Part shown: one piece after another, positions 9,063 through 18,567 of the stretch
Position numbering within the stretch: position 1 is the first letter of the stretch
Layout: each line of letters starts with the position of its first letter
NCBI RefSeq assembly: GCF_020177595.1
Contig: NZ_JAHTBL010000005.1
Location: forward strand, 186,001-250,000
Direction: 5' to 3'
DNA length: 64,000 bases
Source: Cognatishimia sp. MH4019
Lineage (GTDB): Bacteria; Pseudomonadota; Alphaproteobacteria; Rhodobacterales; Rhodobacteraceae
The notes under the pieces: model-generated
Databases searched by the model: none
What the model was told of the DNA's origin: nothing
Seen by the model: only the letters and a program-made list of their open reading frames with translations
Program-made: the position numbers and the translations under genes

Positions 9063-10247
9063 ATGATCGCCGTTTTCCAGAAGACCCGCAAGTCGGCCAC
9101 CCGTGCTTTGGTGGCACTGTCGTTTGCGCTGCTCGCGGCCTGTGAGCCGATCCAGATGACAGGGCCTGCAGGTGGCAGTGGCCCGGCGATCAACACAGAT
9201 GCGCCTGTGCCGGTGGCTCTTCTGGTGCCCGGAGGGGGCAGTGCCGGGGACGGCATCGTCGCGCGCGATCTTGAAAACGCGGCCCGTCTGGCAATGGCCG
9301 ATCTGCGCGACGTGCAGATTGATCTGCGGGTCTACAACACTGGCGGCAACGCCCAGCAGGCTGCCGTTTTGGCCCAGCGTGCGGTTGATGAAGGAGCCAA
9401 GATCATCCTTGGCCCGCTCTTTGCCGAAGCCGCTAACGCAGCAGGCGTCGCTGTGGCCGATGACGGTGTCAATGTGCTGTCTTTCTCCAACAACACCTCC
9501 ATCGCGGGCGGCAATGTCTTCGTGCTGGGCAACACATTTGACAACACCGCCGACCGTCTGGTGAACTACGCCAAACGTCAAGGCAAGCAGCGCATCCTTG
9601 TGGTGCATGCACGCAATCTGGCGGGTGAAGTCGGGCGGGACGCGATCCGCAAAGCGCTGGCCCGTCACGGTGTCGCGCAAGCCGGCATCACCGATTACGA
9701 GTTCTCGCAAGAAGGTGTTCTGGCCGCTGTGCCGCGCATTGAAGGCGCGATCACCGCGCAAAACGCAGATGCGATTTTCCTGACATCGGACACTGCAGGG
9801 GCTTTGCCGCTATTCGCACAGATGCTGCCTGAATCGGGTGTGACACCGGATAACACGCAGTTTATCGGCCTCACACGCTGGGATATCCCGCAGCAAACAC
9901 TGGCGCTGCCCGGTGTGCAGGGTGGCTGGTTCGCACTGCCTGACCCGACCATGTCATCGCGCTTCCGGTCACGTTATCAAGCCGCCTACGGTGCAGCTCC
10001 GCACCCGCTGGCCGGTCTCGCCTTTGACGGGATCGCCGCCATTGGCGCGCTGGTGGGTCAAGGCAACCGGGATGCCCTGCGCGGGCGCGGTTTGACACAA
10101 GCCTCCGGGTTTGTCGGGACGAATGGCGTCTTTCGTTTGCGCGCGGATGGGACTAATCAAAGGTCATTGGCCGTTGCGACGGTCCGCAACAATCAGGTGG
10201 TGATCCTTGACCCTGCCCCAACAAGTTTCCGCGGCGCTGGTTTCTAA
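9063..10247 (+). CDS. Penicillin-binding protein activator (LpoA/LppC-like lipoprotein)
   Basis: 394 residues with a lipoprotein signal peptide (ALSFALLAACEPI, predicted lipidation on Cys of LAAC) followed by a periplasmic-binding-protein fold (PVALLVPGGG, ILGPLFAEAANAAGVAV, NVLSFSNNTSIAGGNVFVLG). In gamma-proteobacteria LpoA activates PBP1A; here it is likely outer-membrane anchored and acts on peptidoglycan synthesis, by family analogy only. ATG 9063 has GAGGGAG upstream; a more upstream TTG at 9003 is not needed. It overlaps glnD by 41 bases. Confidence 0.88.
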   Translation: MIAVFQKTRKSATRALVALSFALLAACEPIQMTGPAGGSGPAINTDAPVPVALLVPGGGSAGDGIVARDLENAARLAMADLRDVQIDLRVYNTGGNAQQAAVLAQRAVDEGAKIILGPLFAEAANAAGVAVADDGVNVLSFSNNTSIAGGNVFVLGNTFDNTADRLVNYAKRQGKQRILVVHARNLAGEVGRDAIRKALARHGVAQAGITDYEFSQEGVLAAVPRIEGAITAQNADAIFLTSDTAGALPLFAQMLPESGVTPDNTQFIGLTRWDIPQQTLALPGVQGGWFALPDPTMSSRFRSRYQAAYGAAPHPLAGLAFDGIAAIGALVGQGNRDALRGRGLTQASGFVGTNGVFRLRADGTNQRSLAVATVRNNQVVILDPAPTSFRGAGF

Positions 10248-13017
10248 CCCGGACGAGCTGACATTCGAGACAGCCCCGGCGCTGATCTGCCCGGCTGGCG
10301 AGATATTTGATGTCGAGGCGCGGAAAACCGCCCTTGATACCGCACTCGAAGGGCTGAGCGATCACGGAAAGATCAGGGCCGAAACCGTCAAGCACCTGTC
10401 TGCTGCGCGCAAGGAAGGCCGCGCCCGTATCGCCGAGGCCTTTACCGCCGATCCGTTCAATTCCCGCGACGCAACACGCAGCTATGCCTGGCTGACGGAC
10501 CGTCTTGTCACGACCGCCTTCCGCATCGCTACCGAAACACTGCACCCCCTGCCCAGCCCCACCGAGGCCGAGCAGCTTTGCGTCATCGCTGTAGGCGGCT
10601 ATGGCCGGAACGAGATGGCACCGCATAGCGATGTCGATCTGCTGTTTCTCACACCCTACAAGATCACCCCCTGGGCCGAGAGCGTCATTGAATCGATGCT
10701 CTATATCCTGTGGGATTTGCGCCTGAAGGTCGGCCATGCAAGCCGCACCGTCAAAGACAGCCTGCGCCTTGCGCGGGAGGATTACACGATCCGCACGTCT
10801 TTGCTTGAGATGCGCTGGCTCGATGGGGAGGCCGGGCTGGCCGAAGCGCTCAGAACCCGGCTGTCGAGCGAGCTTTTCTCAAGCACCTCAAGCGATTTCA
10901 TCGACGCCAAATTGGCCGAGCGGGACACACGCCACCGCAAACAAGGTGGTCAGCGCTATGTGGTCGAGCCGAATGTGAAAGAAGGCAAAGGCGGGCTGCG
11001 CGATCTGCAATCGCTTTTCTGGATCGCGAAATACATGCATGGCGTGACAGATGCCCGCCAATTGGTTGATCTGGGCATGTTTTCGGACGAGGAATTCGAG
11101 ACATTCATTCAGGCCGAGGATTTCCAATGGGCGGTGCGGTGCCATCTGCATCTGATCACCAACCGCGCGATGGATCAGCTGACCTTTGATCTGCAAGTCG
11201 AAGTGGCAGACCGCATGGGGTATAAAGACCGGGCGGGCCGCCGCGCGGTTGAGCATTTCATGCAGGATTACTTCCGCCACGCCACCTCGGTCGGCGATCT
11301 GACCCGCATCTTCCTGACCGGGCTTGAAGCCATCCACGCCAAATCCGAGCCGATGCTGGCGCGGTTCTTCAAGCGCAAGAAGAAGGTGCCCGAGGGGTAT
11401 AAGATCCTGCACAACCGGATCACAGTGTCAGACGAGGCGACCTTTCTGGCCGACAAGCTGAACCTGCTGCGCCTCTTCGAGCAGGCTTTGCGCACAGGCT
11501 ACCTGATCCACCCGGATGCAATGCGCCTTGTGGCCGCCAATCTGGACCTGATTGATGATGAGATGCGCGACACACCCGAAGCGCGGCGCATCTTTCTTGA
11601 TCTGCTGCTCAAGCACGGCAACCCCGAACGGGCGCTGAGACGCATGAACGAACTGGGCGTGCTGTCAGCTTTCATCCCGGAATTTGAGCCCATCGTCGCG
11701 ATGATGCAGTTCAATATGTATCACAGCTACACAGTCGATGAGCATACGATCCAATGCATCTCGAACCTCGCGCAGATCGAGCGCAAGGAACTGGTTGAAG
11801 AACTGCCCGTCGTCTCTGGCATTCTAAAGGATGGCGTGAACCGCAAGGTTCTCTATGTGGCTTTGCTGCTCCACGATATCGGCAAAGGGCGGGACGAGGA
11901 TCACTCGGTCCTGGGGGCCAGGATCGCGCGCAAAGTGGCACCGCGCCTTGGTCTCAAGAAGAAAGAAGTCGACACGGTGGAATGGCTGGTGCGCTATCAC
12001 CTGCTGATGTCGGATATGGCGCAGAAACGCGATATTGCCGATCCGCGCACCGTTCGTGATTTTGCCAAGGCTGTGAAAACGAAAGAGCGGCTGGATCTGC
12101 TGACCGTACTGACCGTCTGCGACATCCGCGGCGTTGGTCCGAATACATGGAACAACTGGAAAGCCGTGCTGATCCGCGCGCTTTACAGGCAGACCCGCCG
12201 CGCGCTGGAAACCGGGCTTGAAGACCTCAACCGCGAGAACCGTGGTGCGGAAGCGAAGAAGGCTTTGCGCGAGGCGTTGGATGGCTGGGATGCCAAGGCG
12301 ATCCGCACGGAAACCGCGCGTCATTACGATCCTTATTGGCAAGGTCTTCACGTCACCGCTCATGTGGTTTTCGCCCATATGCTGCGCGATATCGACGCCG
12401 ACGAGATCAAGATCGACCTGCATCCGGATGAAGACCGCGACGCCACGCGCGCCTGCTTTGCCATGGCCGATCACCCTGGCATTTTCAGCCGTGTCTGCGG
12501 GGCCTTGGCCATCGTCGGGGCCAATATTGTCGATGCGCGCACGTTCACGACGCAAGACGGGTTCGCGACCGCAGCCTTCTGGATCCAGGATGCCTCGGGC
12601 GCGCCCTACGAGGCCAGCAAACTGCCGCGCCTGAACCAGATGATCGAGAAAACGCTCAAAGGCGATGTCATCGCGCGCGAAGCTCTGACCCCCAAGGACA
12701 AGATCAAAAAACGCGAGCGGGCGTTCAAAGTGCCGACCTCGATCACCTTCGACAATGAAGGATCGGATATCTACACCATCATCGAGGTCGATACCCGCGA
12801 CCGCCCCGGCCTGCTCCATGATCTGACGCAGACGCTTGTCGCCTCCAACATCTACATCGCAAGTGCCGTGATCGCGACCTATGGCGAGCAGGTGGTGGAT
12901 ACGTTCTACGTCAAGGATATGTTCGGGCTGAAATTCCATTCTGACGCCAAGCAGAAAACTATCGAAAAACGCTTGCGCGATGCCATCGCCAAAGGCGTTG
13001 AACGGGCTGCCGAATGA
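10207..13017 (+). CDS. glnD: Bifunctional [protein-PII] uridylyltransferase / uridylyl-removing enzyme
   Basis: 936 residues, the nitrogen sensor that uridylylates PII proteins when glutamine is low. Domains in order: nucleotidyltransferase with GGYGRNEMAPHSDVDLLF near residues 130-147, a GlnD-specific linker domain, an HD hydrolase (LLLHDIGKGRDEDHS near 554), and two ACT domains (from about 756 and 861) that sense glutamine. The start is TTG 10207 with AGGTGG about 6 bases upstream, overlapping the previous gene by 41 bases; no suitable ATG exists. It overlaps murJ by ATGA. Confidence 0.96.
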   Translation: MTLPQQVSAALVSNPDELTFETAPALICPAGEIFDVEARKTALDTALEGLSDHGKIRAETVKHLSAARKEGRARIAEAFTADPFNSRDATRSYAWLTDRLVTTAFRIATETLHPLPSPTEAEQLCVIAVGGYGRNEMAPHSDVDLLFLTPYKITPWAESVIESMLYILWDLRLKVGHASRTVKDSLRLAREDYTIRTSLLEMRWLDGEAGLAEALRTRLSSELFSSTSSDFIDAKLAERDTRHRKQGGQRYVVEPNVKEGKGGLRDLQSLFWIAKYMHGVTDARQLVDLGMFSDEEFETFIQAEDFQWAVRCHLHLITNRAMDQLTFDLQVEVADRMGYKDRAGRRAVEHFMQDYFRHATSVGDLTRIFLTGLEAIHAKSEPMLARFFKRKKKVPEGYKILHNRITVSDEATFLADKLNLLRLFEQALRTGYLIHPDAMRLVAANLDLIDDEMRDTPEARRIFLDLLLKHGNPERALRRMNELGVLSAFIPEFEPIVAMMQFNMYHSYTVDEHTIQCISNLAQIERKELVEELPVVSGILKDGVNRKVLYVALLLHDIGKGRDEDHSVLGARIARKVAPRLGLKKKEVDTVEWLVRYHLLMSDMAQKRDIADPRTVRDFAKAVKTKERLDLLTVLTVCDIRGVGPNTWNNWKAVLIRALYRQTRRALETGLEDLNRENRGAEAKKALREALDGWDAKAIRTETARHYDPYWQGLHVTAHVVFAHMLRDIDADEIKIDLHPDEDRDATRACFAMADHPGIFSRVCGALAIVGANIVDARTFTTQDGFATAAFWIQDASGAPYEASKLPRLNQMIEKTLKGDVIAREALTPKDKIKKRERAFKVPTSITFDNEGSDIYTIIEVDTRDRPGLLHDLTQTLVASNIYIASAVIATYGEQVVDTFYVKDMFGLKFHSDAKQKTIEKRLRDAIAKGVERAAE

Positions 13018-14552
13018 AGCCTATCCGGCTGGTCTCGGGGTTTCTGACCGTTGGCGTCTGGACCTTGCTCAGCCGTGTCTTGGGCTTTGTGCGCGACGCG
13101 ACCATTGTCGCTTTGCTGGGCACCGGGCCTTTGTATGAGGCCTATGTGGTCGCGTTCCGGCTACCCAACATGTTCCGCCGTTTCTTTGCGGAAGGCGCGT
13201 TCAACACGGCCTTCGTGCCGATGTTTTCGAAAAAGGTCGAGGCGCAGGATGGCGCGCATGAGTTCGCGCAAGATGCGTTTAGCGGGTTGGCGTCTATCCT
13301 GATCGTGCTGACACTCGTCGCGCAGCTCTTCATGCCATGGCTGATCTACGCTATCGCCAGCGGCTTTGCCGGTCAGGAGAAATTCGACATCGCCGTCGAT
13401 TTCGCCCGCATCGCCTTTCCGTATATTCTGTTCATCTCACTGGCGGCTCTGCTCTCGGGGGTGCTGAACGCCACGGGCCGCTTTGCCGCCGCCGCTGCCG
13501 CGCCGGTTCTGCTGAACATCCTCTTCATTTCTGCGGTCGCCATCGCGGTTCTAGTCGACGGAAGCGTCGCCGATTGGCTGATCTGGGCAATCCCTGTGGC
13601 GGGTGTTGCGCAGCTTGCGCTGGTCTGGGTCGCGGCCTCCCGCGCGGGGTTCCGACTGACCTTCCGCTGGCCGCGCATGACCGCTGATCTCAAACGCCTT
13701 GCCGTGATCGCCGCCCCTGCTGCGCTTGCAGGCGGTGTTGTGCAGATCAACCTTGTCGTTGGACAACAAGTCGCCAGCTATTACGACCGCGCGGTCAGCT
13801 GGCTCTATAACGCCGACCGCCTTTATCAACTGCCTCTTGGCGTCGTCGGGATTGCCATCGGTATCGTCCTGCTCCCCGACCTGTCCCGCCGCTTGCGCGC
13901 AGGCGATGCAGAGGGTGGCCAACACGCCCTCACCCGCGCCGGAGAACTGGCGCTCGCGCTCACGATCCCTGCGGCTGTGGCGTTGATGATCGTGCCCATC
14001 CCGCTCGTCTCGGTCCTCTTTGAGCGCGGCCTTGTGACCGCCCAAGACACTGCTGCCACCGCTGCCGCTGTCGCGATCTACGGCCTCGGCCTGCCATCTT
14101 TCGTGCTGCAAAAAGTGCTTCAACCGCTGTACTTTGCCCGCGAAGACACCAAAACGCCGTTCTATTTCGCCTTGGTTGGCATGATCGTGAATGCCGTGCT
14201 CGCGGTGGGTCTGGCATATTCCATCGGCTGGCTCGCCTCGGCCATCGCGGCCACTGTCGCGGGTTGGGTCATGGTGCTTTTGCTGCTTGTCGGGGCGCGC
14301 AAGCTTGGGCCCGAGGCGCGGTTTGCAGCCGGGTTCGGCACTCGCATTTTCAAGATCACACTGGCCTCAATCGGCATGGGCGCGGTGCTTTGGGTCGCTG
14401 CCCTTCTGATGACGCCGGGCCTCAACACGGCTGGTATACGCTATATCGCGCTTCTCGCCTTGATCAGCATCGGCATGGCCAGCTACGCCCTGATCGGTCA
14501 GCTCATCGGCGCGTTCCGTCTGTCCGAGTTCCGCGCCGCATTGCGTCGTTAA
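13014..14552 (+). CDS. murJ: Lipid II flippase MurJ
   Basis: 512-residue polytopic inner-membrane protein of the MOP superfamily that exports lipid II for peptidoglycan synthesis. The N terminus has the family pattern TLLSRVLGFVRDATIVALLG and RLPNMFRRFFAEGAFNTAFVP, followed by about 14 hydrophobic segments. It is translationally coupled to glnD, a conserved alphaproteobacterial pairing. Its stop overlaps the stop of the convergent rhomboid-like gene. Confidence 0.96.
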   Translation: MKPIRLVSGFLTVGVWTLLSRVLGFVRDATIVALLGTGPLYEAYVVAFRLPNMFRRFFAEGAFNTAFVPMFSKKVEAQDGAHEFAQDAFSGLASILIVLTLVAQLFMPWLIYAIASGFAGQEKFDIAVDFARIAFPYILFISLAALLSGVLNATGRFAAAAAAPVLLNILFISAVAIAVLVDGSVADWLIWAIPVAGVAQLALVWVAASRAGFRLTFRWPRMTADLKRLAVIAAPAALAGGVVQINLVVGQQVASYYDRAVSWLYNADRLYQLPLGVVGIAIGIVLLPDLSRRLRAGDAEGGQHALTRAGELALALTIPAAVALMIVPIPLVSVLFERGLVTAQDTAATAAAVAIYGLGLPSFVLQKVLQPLYFAREDTKTPFYFALVGMIVNAVLAVGLAYSIGWLASAIAATVAGWVMVLLLLVGARKLGPEARFAAGFGTRIFKITLASIGMGAVLWVAALLMTPGLNTAGIRYIALLALISIGMASYALIGQLIGAFRLSEFRAALRR

Positions 14553-15235
14553 TCCCGCCGAATGCGCTGCCTGATATAACGCCATCCACCCGGACACACA
14601 AAAACGGACACCACAAACCCCGCAACAAAGCCTGCGATATCGGCCACCCAATCCATGCCGCCACCAAAGAGCAGCCCAAAAATCAGCTGAATAAACAACA
14701 AAAACCCGATCAGGGTGAACGCTCGAAACTGGTTTGCACCATCGTTTACCAACCGCACCCAAAGCAAAAAGGTGAACGCGCCAATCAGCCCGTAAACCGC
14801 CGGATATCCCCCAATCAGCGGAAAGGTCTCATCCAGCAACAAGCCATAGGCCAAGGCCCCGGCGACCGAGGACAGCACAAAAACGGCCAGCACGGCCCAG
14901 GCGGCGAATACCTCACCCACCATCTTGCCCAGCGCCAAGAGGAACACGCAGACAAAAAGCGTGTGCGTGAAAGTCAGATGCACGAACGGGTAACTGACAA
15001 ACCGCATCCAATCGCTGGCCGTGCCTTCGCCCCGCGCCACCATTCGGTCAAAAACCTGATTGAAAAACGAATAATCGTTGATCGCCTGATTGCGCCATCC
15101 AACGGCCTCCGGGCCGCCAAGGATGCCGCGCTCGCCCAGCAGGAACATCAATTCGATCCCCGCAATGAACAAAAACAGCGCCACCACAATAGGCGGCAAT
15201 GGATTGACCGGTGAGATATTGTTCTGCTCGCTCAT
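14549..15235 (-). CDS. Rhomboid-family membrane protein, apparently lacking the catalytic Ser and His
   Basis: 228 residues with six or so hydrophobic segments in the rhomboid arrangement, including FVHLTFTHTLFVCVFLLALG, equivalent to the oxyanion-His helix. Active rhomboids have GxSG at the start of TM4 and a His in the last catalytic helix (AHxxGxxxG). Here the corresponding sequences are GGYPAVYGLIG, with no Ser, and VADIAGFVAG, with Asp in place of His. It therefore looks like a pseudoprotease that may bind or retain membrane proteins rather than cleave them. Start ATG at 15233-15235. Family assignment is good; inactivity is inferred by aligning by eye. Confidence 0.82.
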   Translation of the reverse strand: MSEQNNISPVNPLPPIVVALFLFIAGIELMFLLGERGILGGPEAVGWRNQAINDYSFFNQVFDRMVARGEGTASDWMRFVSYPFVHLTFTHTLFVCVFLLALGKMVGEVFAAWAVLAVFVLSSVAGALAYGLLLDETFPLIGGYPAVYGLIGAFTFLLWVRLVNDGANQFRAFTLIGFLLFIQLIFGLLFGGGMDWVADIAGFVAGFVVSVFVCPGGWRYIRQRIRRD

Positions 15236-15310
15236 CTGGCTCTCTTTCTTGACGGGCCGTTACACCATGGGTAAGCCAACCCGACTTGAAACGCCAGCAT
15301 GAGAGACCCC

Positions 15311-16330
15311 ATGTCCGACAGCCCCTTCACCCCGCGTGTTTTCTCCGGCATCCAGCCGTCCGGCGGGCTGACGCTGGGCAACTATCTGGGCGCGATCAAG
15401 CGTTTTGTGGACATGCAGGAAGACGATTTCGAGACGATCTATTGCATGGTCGACATGCATGCGATCACTGTCTGGCAAGACCCCGAAGCACTGCGCCATC
15501 AGACCCGCGAGTTGGCGGCGGGCTACATTGCGGCAGGCCTCGATCCGGCCAAGTCGATCATGTTCAACCAAAGCCAGGTCGCCGAGCATGCCCAGCTTGC
15601 GTGGATCTTCAATTGCGTCGCCCGTATGGGCTGGATGAACCGCATGACGCAGTTCAAGGACAAGGCCGGCAAGAACCGCGAGAATGCGTCAGTTGGGCTG
15701 TTCACTTACCCTGCGCTTATGGCGGCTGACATTCTGGTTTATCATGCGACCCATGTGCCTGTGGGCGACGACCAGAAACAGCACCTTGAGCTGACCCGCG
15801 ACGTCGCCACCAAGTTCAATCACGACTTCGGCGTCGATTTCTTTCCGCTGACCGAGCCTGTGATCGAAGGCGTCGCCACGCGCGTGATGAGCCTGCGGGA
15901 CGGATCGAAGAAGATGTCCAAATCGGACCCGTCCGATATGAGCCGGATCAACATGACCGATGATGCGGACGCGATCGCCAAGAAAATTCGCAAAGCCAAG
16001 ACCGATCCTGAACCGCTGCCCGCCACGCTCGATGAGTTGTCTGACCGCCCCGAGGCGCGTAACCTGATCAATATCTACGCAGCCCTTGCTGAAGAAGACG
16101 CCCAGACCGTGCTGACCCAGTTTGAAGGCAAACAGTTTGGCGACTTTAAACCCCAGCTTTCCGATCTGGCTGTGGCCAAGCTGTCCCCCATCGCCGATGA
16201 AATGGCCCGGCTGATGAATGATCCTGCCGAGATCGACGCAATTCTCGGTAAAGGGGCCGCGCGCGCCCGTGAGATCGCGCACCCCATTCTGGCCCGCACC
16301 TATGACATCGTCGGGATGATCCAAAGCTAG
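15311..16330 (+). CDS. trpS: Tryptophanyl-tRNA synthetase
   Basis: 339-residue class I aminoacyl-tRNA synthetase. The ATP-binding HIGH-like motif is [17 protein letters not shown] and the KMSKS motif is [10 protein letters not shown]. Length matches bacterial TrpRS. The ATG at 15311 has GAGAG five bases upstream; an in-frame ATG at 15299 would add four residues but has a poorer site. It stands alone between the rhomboid-like gene (divergent) and a dispersed repeat. Confidence 0.97.
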   Translation: MSDSPFTPRVFSGIQPSGGLTLGNYLGAIKRFVDMQEDDFETIYCMVDMHAITVWQDPEALRHQTRELAAGYIAAGLDPAKSIMFNQSQVAEHAQLAWIFNCVARMGWMNRMTQFKDKAGKNRENASVGLFTYPALMAADILVYHATHVPVGDDQKQHLELTRDVATKFNHDFGVDFFPLTEPVIEGVATRVMSLRDGSKKMSKSDPSDMSRINMTDDADAIAKKIRKAKTDPEPLPATLDELSDRPEARNLINIYAALAEEDAQTVLTQFEGKQFGDFKPQLSDLAVAKLSPIADEMARLMNDPAEIDAILGKGAARAREIAHPILARTYDIVGMIQS

Positions 16331-16346
16331 GCGCAGGCCTTCGGCG

Positions 16347-16428
16347 AGGATATTTGGAAAAAGCGAAGGGGCGGCGCGCGTTAAGGTTAATGGGACCGAC
16401 GCCTGTCTTCTTTTGTCTACAAATACCT
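16347..16428. repeat. Dispersed palindromic repeat, copy A
   Basis: The right arm (16407-16428) is CTTCTTTTGTCTACAAATACCT with a break-tolerant inverted counterpart at 16347-16368 (AGGATATTTGG then AAAAAGCGAAG). The centre carries TTAAGGTTAA. It lies between trpS and the aminotransferase gene. Other copies are at 29574, 36991 and 61053. Confidence 0.6.
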
Positions 16429-16507
16429 GATCTCAGCCTTGCCCCTTGCGCAAAGCTGGACGTTTACGAACCGCACCCGTAGCTTGCCCGGCGAGGGAGA
16501 CACGATC

Positions 16508-17371
16508 ATGGCCACCGGCATCAATATCCGCACCTATTTCGAAGGCACCTGGCACGACGGCGACATCCCCGTAATGAAGGCCGCCGATCATGCCATGTGG
16601 CTTGGCTCGTCCGTCTTTGATGGGGCACGGTATTTCGATGGCGTCTGCCCCGATCTTCATGCCCATTGCGCGCGGGTGAACGCGTCTGCCGAGGCGCTGA
16701 TGATCACGCCCACCATTTCTGCCAGCGACATGGTCGAGATCGTGTGGGACGGGCTTGCGGCCTATTCGAAAGACACAGCCGTTTATATCCGCCCGATGTA
16801 TTGGGCGCTCGAGGGCGGGCCGTTGGGCGTGTTGCCCAAGGAAGGGGCCACGGGCTTTGCCATCTCGCTTGAAGAGATCCCCATGCCCGCCGCTGGCACA
16901 GCCACCACGCTGACGCGCACGCAGTTCCGCCGCCCGGTCTTGGAAGACAATGTGTGCAATGCCAAGGCGGGCTGTCTTTACCCTAACAACGCGCGGATGC
17001 TGCTGGAGGCCAATCGCAAGGGCTTTGGCAATGCGCTGGTGGCCGACGCCATGGGCAACGTGGCGGAAACCGCGACGGCCAATGTCTTCATGGTGCACGA
17101 CGGGGTGGTCTTCACGCCCATCCCCAATGGCACGTTTCTGGCAGGCATCACACGGGCGCGTCACATCCACAACCTGCGCGAAGACGGCCAGGAGGTTGTC
17201 GAAAAAGTCCTGTCTTTCAATGATTTTCACGAGGCTGACGAGGTTTTCCTTTCGGGCAACATGATGAAGGTTACCCCCGTGACCGCGTTTGACGACACCC
17301 GGTATCAGGCAGGCCCCGTAGCCAAGAGGGTGCGCGAGATGTATTGGGATTGGGCGCATTCCACCGGCTGA
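16508..17371 (+). CDS. ilvE: Class IV PLP aminotransferase, branched-chain amino acid type
   Basis: 287 residues of the fold-type IV aminotransferase family, which reversibly transfers amino groups between branched-chain amino acids and 2-oxoglutarate. The PLP lysine is in DNVCNAKAGCLYPNNARM; phosphate-cup motifs are AETATANVF and LAGITRARHI. Related D-amino-acid and ADC-lyase enzymes share this fold, so substrate is less certain than fold. ATG 16508 follows GGGAG. Confidence 0.87.
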   Translation: MATGINIRTYFEGTWHDGDIPVMKAADHAMWLGSSVFDGARYFDGVCPDLHAHCARVNASAEALMITPTISASDMVEIVWDGLAAYSKDTAVYIRPMYWALEGGPLGVLPKEGATGFAISLEEIPMPAAGTATTLTRTQFRRPVLEDNVCNAKAGCLYPNNARMLLEANRKGFGNALVADAMGNVAETATANVFMVHDGVVFTPIPNGTFLAGITRARHIHNLREDGQEVVEKVLSFNDFHEADEVFLSGNMMKVTPVTAFDDTRYQAGPVAKRVREMYWDWAHSTG

Positions 17372-17430
17372 AAAGAATTGCCACCCGCCGCACGCTCGGT
17401 CATGATGCAAGGCGATTTCTGGGAGGTTTC

Positions 17431-17886
17431 ATGCGCAAGTTTCTGGTCGTTCTTGATGACAGCCGCGAGTGCCTCAACGCGATGCGCTTTGCGGCGATGC
17501 GCGCCTCTCACACCGGGGGCGGCGTCGAGATCCTGTCGATCATTCCGCCCGATGAGTTCAACCACTGGATCGGTGTCGGTGACATCATGCGCGAAGAAGC
17601 GCGCGAGAGGATCATCGCCCATTTCGAGGTTTTCGCGAAGTGGATGCGGGATAAGCAGGGGGTCGATCCCGAACTGGTGATCCGCGAAGGCGAAGCCGTG
17701 CCGGAGATTATGGCGCAGGTCAAAGAAGACGGCGAGATCGGTGTGCTTGTGCTGGGGGCTGCGACGGACAAAAAAGGTCCGGGCCCGCTGATCACGCAAT
17801 TGACCAAGAATGCCGGTGAATTGCCGATCCCGATGACGATTGTGCCGGGCGATCTGTCCAAGGAGCGGCTTGAGGCCATCACCTGA
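17431..17886 (+). CDS. Universal stress protein (UspA family)
   Basis: 151 residues with the Usp alpha/beta nucleotide-binding fold: N-terminal RKFLVVLDDSRECLNAMRF and a C-terminal GVLVLGAATDKKGPGPLI with the G-2x-G-9x-G-like loop. Usp proteins are cytoplasmic and accumulate under stress or growth arrest. ATG 17431 has GGGAGG five bases upstream. It starts 59 bases after the aminotransferase, probably in one transcript, and ends before the iron-responsive promoter of nfu. Confidence 0.9.
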   Translation: MRKFLVVLDDSRECLNAMRFAAMRASHTGGGVEILSIIPPDEFNHWIGVGDIMREEARERIIAHFEVFAKWMRDKQGVDPELVIREGEAVPEIMAQVKEDGEIGVLVLGAATDKKGPGPLITQLTKNAGELPIPMTIVPGDLSKERLEAIT

Positions 17887-17903
17887 GCGCATCAGCGCGA
17901 CGT

Positions 17904-17920
17904 TTTAGAACAGTTCTAAA
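17904..17920. promoter_or_regulatory. Irr-type iron control element (ICE) upstream of nfu
   Basis: TTTAGAACAGTTCTAAA is a perfect 17-base palindrome around one central base and fits the ICE consensus TTTAGAA, three bases, TTCTAAA that I recall for the iron-response regulator Irr in alphaproteobacteria. It sits 2 bp upstream of the nfu -35 hexamer, 59 bp before the nfu ATG. That position would suit activation or iron-dependent control of an Fe-S assembly gene. Confidence 0.75.
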
Positions 17921-17922
17921 CC

Positions 17923-17951
17923 TTGACACCCCTCCCTGCCGACCGCATATC
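17923..17951 (+). promoter_or_regulatory. Probable sigma-70 promoter of nfu
   Basis: TTGACA (17923-17928), a perfect -35 hexamer, is followed after 17 bases by CATATC (17946-17951), a weak -10. The Irr-type palindrome ends two bases upstream of the -35. Confidence 0.55.
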
Positions 17952-17978
17952 TTGGGTCTACCCACCGGAGGCAGCGCC

Positions 17979-18542
17979 ATGTTCATTCAAACCGAATCGA
18001 CCCCGAATCCCGCGACACTGAAATTCCTGCCCGGTCAGACCGTGCTGGAAACCGGAACAGCGGACTTCCCCTCCAAAGAGACGGCGCACAAGTCGCCTTT
18101 GGCCACGCGTATCTATGCGGTTGATGGCGTCACAGGTGTCTTTTTCGGAAATGACTTCGTGACGGTGACAAAGGCGGATGAAACCGACTGGGATCACATC
18201 AAGCCATCGGTTCTGGGCGCAATCATGGAGCATTACCAATCCGGCCAGCCGGTGCTTGAAGGCGATGCCGAAACCGCTTCGGGCCATGCAGAGCATACGG
18301 GCGAAGACGCTGAAATCGTTGGCCAGATCAAAGAATTGCTGGATACCCGCGTCCGTCCGGCTGTGGCGCAGGACGGTGGCGACATCACCTTCCACGGCTT
18401 TGATCGCGGCATTGTCTATCTGCACATGCAGGGTGCGTGCGCGGGCTGCCCCTCTTCGACCCTGACGCTGAAAATGGGGATCGAGAACCTGCTGCGCCAC
18501 TACATCCCCGAAGTGATCGAGGTGCGCCCGGTTGCCGCCTGA
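17979..18542 (+). CDS. NifU family Fe-S scaffold/carrier (Nfu type)
   Basis: 187 residues: an Nfu N-terminal domain (MFIQTESTPNPATLKFLPG) and a C-terminal NifU domain with the cluster-binding GACAGCPSSTLTLKMG (CxxC). Such proteins carry [4Fe-4S] clusters to client enzymes; many clients (SdhB among them) are encoded in this window. ATG 17979 has CGGAG upstream. An Irr-type box and a TTGACA promoter precede it, suggesting iron-dependent expression. Confidence 0.94.
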   Translation: MFIQTESTPNPATLKFLPGQTVLETGTADFPSKETAHKSPLATRIYAVDGVTGVFFGNDFVTVTKADETDWDHIKPSVLGAIMEHYQSGQPVLEGDAETASGHAEHTGEDAEIVGQIKELLDTRVRPAVAQDGGDITFHGFDRGIVYLHMQGACAGCPSSTLTLKMGIENLLRHYIPEVIEVRPVAA

Positions 18543-18567
18543 CGCCCCCACCTCGGAGGACCCGGTT

